Below, in pieces: positions 59,981 through 64,000 of a stretch of DNA of 64,000 nt. The notes beneath the pieces are model-generated. The model saw only the letters and a list, made by a program, of their open reading frames with translations. It did no database searches and was not told the origin of the DNA. The stretch is from JADKAV01 sp041393775 (GTDB lineage Bacteria > Actinomycetota > Actinomycetes > S36-B12 > UBA10799). Where the stretch lies: assembly GCA_041393775.1 (NCBI GenBank), contig JAWKJM010000006.1:193896-257895 (forward strand), in the 5' to 3' direction. The first letter of the stretch is position 1; every line of letters starts with the position of its first letter. Made by a program: the position numbers and the translations under genes.

Positions 59981-60343
59981 CTAGACAACTGGTACTGTCG
60001 CGGCGGCTTGCCAATCGTCATTGACAAGGCAGAAGAGCGCCTCACCTCTTTGTCGTGAGTCGTCTCTCCACGAGGCAGGGAGGTCTTCGACTGGCATCGA
60101 GAGGAACGTCGCACCTCCCATAGTCACGCGCCACTCCGGTGCGCCGGAGACGACCTCGACGTGGAAGGCGCGGGGAAGTTTCCCGATCAAGACGTGGTCC
60201 GGGTTCACAGGTGTCATCCCCAGTTCGAGTGCCATCGGGTGTTCATCTGGGCTGGCTGCCACGAAAGGCCGGTGCGTGAGGCGGCCGGTCTGCGGGCACA
60301 TGACGGTGTCTGCCCTGAAACCGCGATGCACCCCCTCCGTCAT
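59981..60343 (-). CDS. Hypothetical protein (120 aa)
   Basis: About 120 residues, soluble, not recognised. Contains CPQTGRLTHRPFVAASPDEHPMA, a middle section with HVLIGKLPRAFHVEVV and an end with EALFCLVNDDWQAAATVPVV. The ATG at 60343 is chosen; in-frame start codons also occur upstream to 60367. Convergent with TetR and divergent from the prepilin gene. Confidence 0.5.
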   Translation of the reverse strand: MTEGVHRGFRADTVMCPQTGRLTHRPFVAASPDEHPMALELGMTPVNPDHVLIGKLPRAFHVEVVSGAPEWRVTMGGATFLSMPVEDLPASWRDDSRQRGEALFCLVNDDWQAAATVPVV

Positions 60344-60444
60344 TTCGCAGCCACCACCGGACACCACGCGCTCAACAGCAGCCAGAGAATCAGTGATTCG
60401 CTAACGCGGCCCTCACAGCGGACGGCGACGCCGATAGCAACCAT

Positions 60445-61296
60445 ATGAATCTCTACCGTCCCCGCCCGTGCGAGCGTGGGTTCACGCTGGTGGAACTGCT
60501 GGTCGTGGTCCTGGTCCTGGTGGTGCTGGCCGCGGTCGCGGTCCCGATCTACCTGAACCAGGTGGACAAGGCGCGGGACGCGTCCACGAAGACCGGGGTT
60601 GCGACTGTCGCCCGGTTCGTCCTGTCCGGCCTGTCCGACGGGACCGTGTCCGGCGGTGACGGGACCGACACCGGCACGCTCACCTCCACTGGCGGGACGC
60701 TCGCGAAGAACGGTGTGACCGTGTACGTCGACTCGTCCGCGAAAACGTGGTGCGCGTCGAAAGTCACCCAGTCGGGCACATACTTCGTCGCGTCGCACGC
60801 GAAGCCGGCCGCGACCGAGGCGTCCGGGTATTGCACCTCAGCGGGCAGCCCCCCGCCGGTGTACGGGCAGAACCTGCTGACCGCCGCGCAGGCGAACCCG
60901 ACCGCCACCGGCGCGTGGATGCAAGCCAACGTCACAGAGTCGCCGCCCGGCACGTACACCGCCGCCACAGTAGGCACGTGGCCCTACGTGTACACATATA
61001 TACCGGTCATCCCAGGTCACACGTACACGCTGCGTGCCACGATCACCGCGAACAGCCTGACCGCGCGCGTGTACCTCTACTGGTACAACGGCAGCACGCG
61101 AATCGGTGGCGCGGGGGGCAACGGGATCGCCGCCGGAAGCAGCGGCGTATCGCAGGTCACCGCGACCGCGCCCGCAGGCGCGACCCGCATCCAGTTCATT
61201 GCATTCAACCCTTCGGCCCAAGCAACTTCGGTCGGGCAGGGCCCGTGGACGATCCGGAACGTCGGGTTCTGGGAGGGCGGCGCGGACGCGGCCTGA
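60445..61296 (+). CDS. Type IV pilin-like prepilin
   Basis: 283 residues. The N-terminal signal is CERGFTLVELLVVVLVLVV: a prepilin peptidase site after Gly, then Phe and Glu at +5 as in type IV pilins and pseudopilins, and a hydrophobic helix to about residue 36. The remainder is Thr/Ser/Gly/Ala-rich and beta-like; the last 140 residues resemble a carbohydrate-binding-like beta-sandwich (YVYTYIPVIPGHTYTLRATI, GNGIAAGSSGVSQVTATAP). No pilus assembly or prepilin peptidase genes are nearby. The start lies very close to the predicted mature end of the signal. Confidence 0.75.
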   Translation: MNLYRPRPCERGFTLVELLVVVLVLVVLAAVAVPIYLNQVDKARDASTKTGVATVARFVLSGLSDGTVSGGDGTDTGTLTSTGGTLAKNGVTVYVDSSAKTWCASKVTQSGTYFVASHAKPAATEASGYCTSAGSPPPVYGQNLLTAAQANPTATGAWMQANVTESPPGTYTAATVGTWPYVYTYIPVIPGHTYTLRATITANSLTARVYLYWYNGSTRIGGAGGNGIAAGSSGVSQVTATAPAGATRIQFIAFNPSAQATSVGQGPWTIRNVGFWEGGADAA

Positions 61297-61619
61297 CTGA
61301 CTGCGGGGGCGGCGTTGCCGACACCGTGGTCCGGCGTTGTTGACAAACGCAAGCCCCAACCCGTCCCCCCTCGGATTGGCTCTTCTCCGTGCCCGGCGCC
61401 GGACGACCGGCAGGGTACCCGAAACACCCCCCGCCTCCTCTACTACACCCAGCCGCCGGTGAGGAGCGTCTACCCGAGGAGGAGCGTTGGGTGGGCTGTT
61501 CGTGGAACCCAGTGATCAGGGGGTTTGCAGTGGTCTTCCGGCACGAATCTCCTGGACGTGGGCTGGAAGTCCTCTGGAGTGCTCGATGCTGAGGTAGCCT
61601 TGCCCGACTGCGCTCAATG
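61297..61619. other. 323-bp region after the prepilin gene, no gene seen
   Basis: Small frames here lack ribosome sites and family features. The sequence includes C-rich runs (CCCCCCGCCTCC) but no clear repeat. Confidence 0.5.
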
Positions 61620-61916
61620 TCAACTCGCCGCGAGCGTGAGAGCAATCCCGATCCCGCCAGTGGCCAGTGCCAGGTAGAAGGGGGCGATTGACCATGACGT
61701 CCAGACCCTTCGGGGCGGGATGTAGCGGCGGTACCAACTGGGCAATCGTGACGAGTCGGGCCACTCCTCGCTGCAACCGCCGTCGGGAACGGGCGCTTCA
61801 CCAGTGTTCAGGGAGAATCTGGTGAGTGGCTTGCCAGCGATCACGGCCTCGTAGAGACGGCGATAGCGCTTCTCTTCGCGCAAGTAGTTCGCATCCAGAT
61901 AGGCAAAGGCGACCAT
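61620..61916 (-). pseudogene. Truncated membrane-protein gene, probable remnant
   Basis: 98 residues starting at the middle of a hydrophobic segment (VAFAYLDANYLREEKRYRRL). The phrase resembles the LDAYYLRQERLFRKLYD motif that follows two N-terminal helices in a widespread family of bacterial membrane proteins of about 180-200 residues. Here the frame upstream of the ATG extends (FLGVGA) but ends at a stop, and the usual first helix is missing. The C-terminal end has one hydrophobic helix (IAPFYLALATGGIGIALTLAAS). GGAG lies 3 nt before the ATG. It could be a functional short protein, but a 5'-deleted gene is more likely. Confidence 0.45.
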
Positions 61917-62420
61917 CGCTCCAACCCCCAGGAACTGATTGAAACGCCTCGCTTCTTGATTGCCCTCCGGTCGCTGCTACGAAGCGCAGTCGGTCTGTCT
62001 GAATTCAACAGACGGGGGAACCTGCTACCGGAGCGTTCCCCCGCCGTGAGCGAGAACGAAACGCATCCTGCTCATACATCAAGACTATGTGACCAGCGCG
62101 TCATTTCCCCCGCTCAGCGCGGGCACGCGAACCGATCGCGGAAGCCCGCAGCGATTGTGCCTGTTTCACTGAGCGCTATCGGCGGGCGATCGCGGCCGCC
62201 AGCGGGCGCGGAGAATCACCCCCCTCGACAAGTTGCTCTCGCGGATTAGTGGCTGTTCCTCAGACAAACCGCCCGAAGATTGAGCGACTCGGCTTGTGAT
62301 CTCTGCTGCCTGTCGCTAGACCACCCCCTCCGCGAGCGCTTCAGGAGCCGCGCCATTCGAGGCAATCAGGACTTTCCGACTGCATAGTGTTGGGACGTCG
62401 ACCAATAGGATGGGGGAAAT
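61917..62420. other. 504-bp region without a recognised gene
   Basis: Includes the short upstream extension of the truncated membrane protein and then sequence with no credible ORF, repeat or RNA gene. A frame from 61956 to 62249 has a poor start and an Arg/Pro/Ser-rich non-protein-like composition. The promoter of the DUF3800 gene should be at its right end. Confidence 0.5.
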
Positions 62421-63128
62421 GTGCTGCTGGCCTACATTGACGAGTCATACTCCAAGTCGAAGTACTACATAGCCGCCCTCATTGTTCACGACCGGGATGT
62501 AATGGACCTGTCTGACCGCCTGGATGCCGTGGTTGCTGATGCAGTGAGGAGTTACCCAGGAGTACCTCGGTCGGCCGAACTTCACGGTCACGACCTGTTT
62601 CAAGCCAAGTGTGATTGGTCGGCCTTGGACAAGATGGTTCGCGCACGGATCGGGGTTTACGCGAAGGCATTCACAGCCATTTCTTCCTTTGATGTGGCTG
62701 TGATCATCAGAGGTTTGGATCGTGACCGCCAGAAGGCGCGGTATTCGAGTGTGGCGGATCCACACTCCGTTGTCTTGGAGCATCTCCTTGAGAGGGTGGA
62801 TCAATACGCACGCGAGCACAATGAACGAGTTCTTGTCATCTCCGATGAGATCAAAGAGCAAGAAGCGCACAGGGGTGAGTTGCGCTTCTACCGCGAGTTC
62901 AGCACGAGCGGCTACCGAGCAAGGAAGATTTCCCACGTGGTTGACACCATCTACTTCGCCCCGTCGCGGGCTACTCGTTTGCTGCAGGCTGTGGACATGA
63001 TTGCGTTCCTTCACCACCGGATCGAGACGCATACAACCGGTGCTGATGAGCGAGCGGTGCGGGCAAATGATGCTTTGTGGCAGAGGATCGCCCCGCGGGT
63101 GCATCACGTTCACTGCTGGATACCCTGA
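62421..63128 (+). CDS. DUF3800 protein
   Basis: 235 residues. YIDESYSKS at the N-terminus and VISDEIKEQEAH, later LQAVDMIAFLHHRIET, are DUF3800 features: an RNase-H-like fold with acidic residues suited to metal-dependent nucleotide or nucleic-acid chemistry. DUF3800 genes occur in phages and defence or mobile regions. The gene looks less GC-rich than its neighbours, suggesting transfer. GGGGGAAAT precedes the GTG start. Confidence 0.82.
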   Translation: MLLAYIDESYSKSKYYIAALIVHDRDVMDLSDRLDAVVADAVRSYPGVPRSAELHGHDLFQAKCDWSALDKMVRARIGVYAKAFTAISSFDVAVIIRGLDRDRQKARYSSVADPHSVVLEHLLERVDQYAREHNERVLVISDEIKEQEAHRGELRFYREFSTSGYRARKISHVVDTIYFAPSRATRLLQAVDMIAFLHHRIETHTTGADERAVRANDALWQRIAPRVHHVHCWIP

Positions 63129-63135
63129 CGCACAA

Positions 63136-63160
63136 AGGCCCCCAGCGACGCTGGGGGCCT
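63136..63160. terminator. Bidirectional terminator hairpin
   Basis: AGGCCCCCAGC (63136-63146) and GCTGGGGGCCT (63150-63160) form a perfect 11-bp GC-rich stem with a 3-nt loop, 7 bp after the DUF3800 stop. No T-run on the plus strand. Confidence 0.75.
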
Positions 63161-63258
63161 AAGGCTCACGTACGTTTCCGTACTAGTCCAGTGTATCGGC
63201 AACCAAAGTCAATTGCACTTAGCCGCTGAACCTCGGAGTGTCTGCGGCTCCAACCTGA

Positions 63259-63579
63259 TTACTTCAGAAAACCTGCCTCAGTAAGCACCTCTCTGAGTAC
63301 CTTCGGGAGGATGCGGTACCGCCTGGCGATTTCAACGGCTGACAGCACCTCCCCGCTGTCGCGGGGACTGGGTAGGCGTTGCGCGGCCTGTCTGGGCGTC
63401 AGCCCAAGGTGGTAGAGACTAGTGGCGAGGAATGGGTTGTCAGGTTCGATGCCGACACTCCCCCAGGCTTTCTGCGCGGGTTGGCCTCCGATCCGCATCC
63501 ACCACAGGGCGCAGTTCTTCGCGTGACGCCAATCCCCGGCGGGTTGCCCGGGGTCCCACAGGGAGGAATGACTTGACAA
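63259..63579 (-). pseudogene. 3' part of a probably frameshifted gene
   Basis: A 106-codon frame beginning with TTG and lacking a ribosome site. The product looks protein-like: KNCALWWMRIGGQPAQKAWG, then EPDNPFLATSLYHLGLTPRQAA and a C-terminal helix-turn-helix-like part (SAVEIARRYRILPKVLREVL). It continues directly, in the +1 frame, from the convincing N-terminal frame at 63440-63724. Together they would make about 155 residues. A single-base indel in an originally intact gene is the simplest explanation. Confidence 0.5.
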
Positions 63580-63724
63580 AGGCTTTGGGTGGTTCGCCGT
63601 TGGTCAGCCAAAGCACCGCGGCTGCGTCTTCCTCTGCCTGCTGCTGGTCGTAGATGGCGGATTCGGCGTACCAGGGGTCCTGATTTCCCGGGTTGTCCGC
63701 TGGTTTGCGTTGGGGGGTTGCCAC
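63440..63724 (-). CDS. 5' part of the frameshifted gene, hypothetical
   Basis: GTG with AAGGAAA about 8 nt upstream opens a 94-codon frame. The first half (DPWYAESAIYDQQQAEEDAAAVLWL) reads like a normal acidic protein; after about residue 50, where the sequence shared with the downstream frame begins, it becomes Arg-rich (VGPRATRRGLASREELRPVV) and ends early. That change of character supports a frameshift near 63580. Function unknown. Confidence 0.5.
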   Translation of the reverse strand: MATPQRKPADNPGNQDPWYAESAIYDQQQAEEDAAAVLWLTNGEPPKAFVKSFLPVGPRATRRGLASREELRPVVDADRRPTRAESLGECRHRT

Positions 63725-64000
63725 GGTCGTGTTTCCTTCCGGCACACGCGACGAAACCGTGCGGGTTCGGCCATCGGACATCTGGTCCTTGTGGAACCTT
63801 GGTCCGCGTTGCCCCGCTAGTCTTGTGGCCGCCACCAACTCTCCAAAGTGGGTGACCACGAGCCCCTGGGGCTGGTGTTCGTCTCTCCCCGTTTCGGGCT
63901 GAGACGTTCCCAGCCCCAGGGGTGAGTGCTAGGGGCACTCTACCGCCGGTGAGTGACATTCTCCGGGCTGCGCTGCAGCCCTTTGAGTAGCGCTTGGTGA
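63725..64000. other. Window end, no gene recognised
   Basis: Contains the promoter and ribosome site of the frameshifted gene. A perfect 13-bp inverted repeat, CCCCTGGGGCTGG (63863-63875) and CCAGCCCCAGGGG (63911-63923), brackets a 35-bp centre. No credible coding frame seen up to the end. Confidence 0.45.

Noticed and set aside
61956..62249. Plus-strand frame of 97 codons
   Set aside because: No ribosome site and an Arg/Pro/Ser-rich composition typical of non-coding high-GC frames.
63560..63600. Programmed +1 frameshift in the last gene
   Set aside because: Only a weak CCC-A context is present, with no stop codon or stimulatory structure next to it. An indel or sequencing error is simpler.

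Overview
The window is about 64 kb of high-GC DNA from the chromosome of an actinobacterium (class Actinomycetes). The placement rests on gene content: a primary sigma factor with a Lys/Ala-rich N-terminal tail, SepH, the cluster DUF4193 - DUF4235 - DUF3093 - thioesterase - dut - DUF3710 - OB-fold - DUF3159, a DUF7455 zinc protein next to parE, DUF4192, DUF5998, an NDP-forming acyl-CoA ligase with an N-terminal GNAT domain, and a ferrochelatase with a Cys-rich C-terminus. Many starts are GTG, and co-directional genes often overlap by ATGA or GTGA. I cannot name a genus. No rRNA, tRNA, CRISPR array, transposase or integrase was recognised.

Layout. 0-2.8 kb: sugar kinase (cut by the window edge), zwf and an SSAT-like acetyltransferase. 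2.8-3.2 kb: a self-contained unit for a 38-residue peptide with a tandem palindromic operator and a strong terminator. 3.1-10.1 kb: a KhtTU-like K+/H+ antiporter, secreted proteins, an APH-type kinase, and an operon of coiled-coil protein, Nudix-NYN fusion and CDF metal exporter. 10.4-14.3 kb: lipid genes (acyl-CoA dehydrogenase plus APH-like kinase, and a divergent wax-ester synthase/DGAT). 14.6-18.2 kb: a GTPase and phosphoketolase. 18.5-24.4 kb: the conserved actinobacterial dut region and a gamma carbonic anhydrase. 24.5-27.5 kb: an overlapping operon of ferrochelatase, inositol-phosphatase and ferritin-like/VIT1 protein. 28-34 kb: MFS transporter, sepH, DUF5998 and the GNAT-acyl-CoA ligase. 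34-42.4 kb: parC and parE, flanking a deacetylase, redox genes and a beta carbonic anhydrase. 42.5-53.5 kb: DUF7455, a crotonase, two tandem fibronectin-like secreted proteins, sigA, a DNA glycosylase-fold protein, DUF4192 and a heparinase-like secreted protein. 54-59.7 kb: a TetR-controlled oxidoreductase operon with duplicated aldo/keto reductases. 59.9-64 kb: an accessory end with an orphan prepilin, a DUF3800 gene, a truncated membrane-protein gene and a probably frameshifted gene.

Metabolically the window combines the oxidative pentose phosphate entry step (zwf) and phosphoketolase with fatty-acid and storage-lipid genes. The acyl-CoA dehydrogenase/kinase pair resembles a split version of the ACAD10/11 and LvaA/LvaC systems that degrade 4-hydroxyacyl-CoA.

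The most unusual feature is two families of intergenic palindromic repeats with four copies each. Family A is an imperfect palindrome of about 115 bp built from a TTGTGACGAAGGTGCG motif arranged direct-direct-inverted-inverted. Family B is a long hairpin built from a GAGGTTAGAGAAC motif, usually followed by 66-67 bp tandem units. Six of the eight copies lie between convergent genes. I know of no name for either family.
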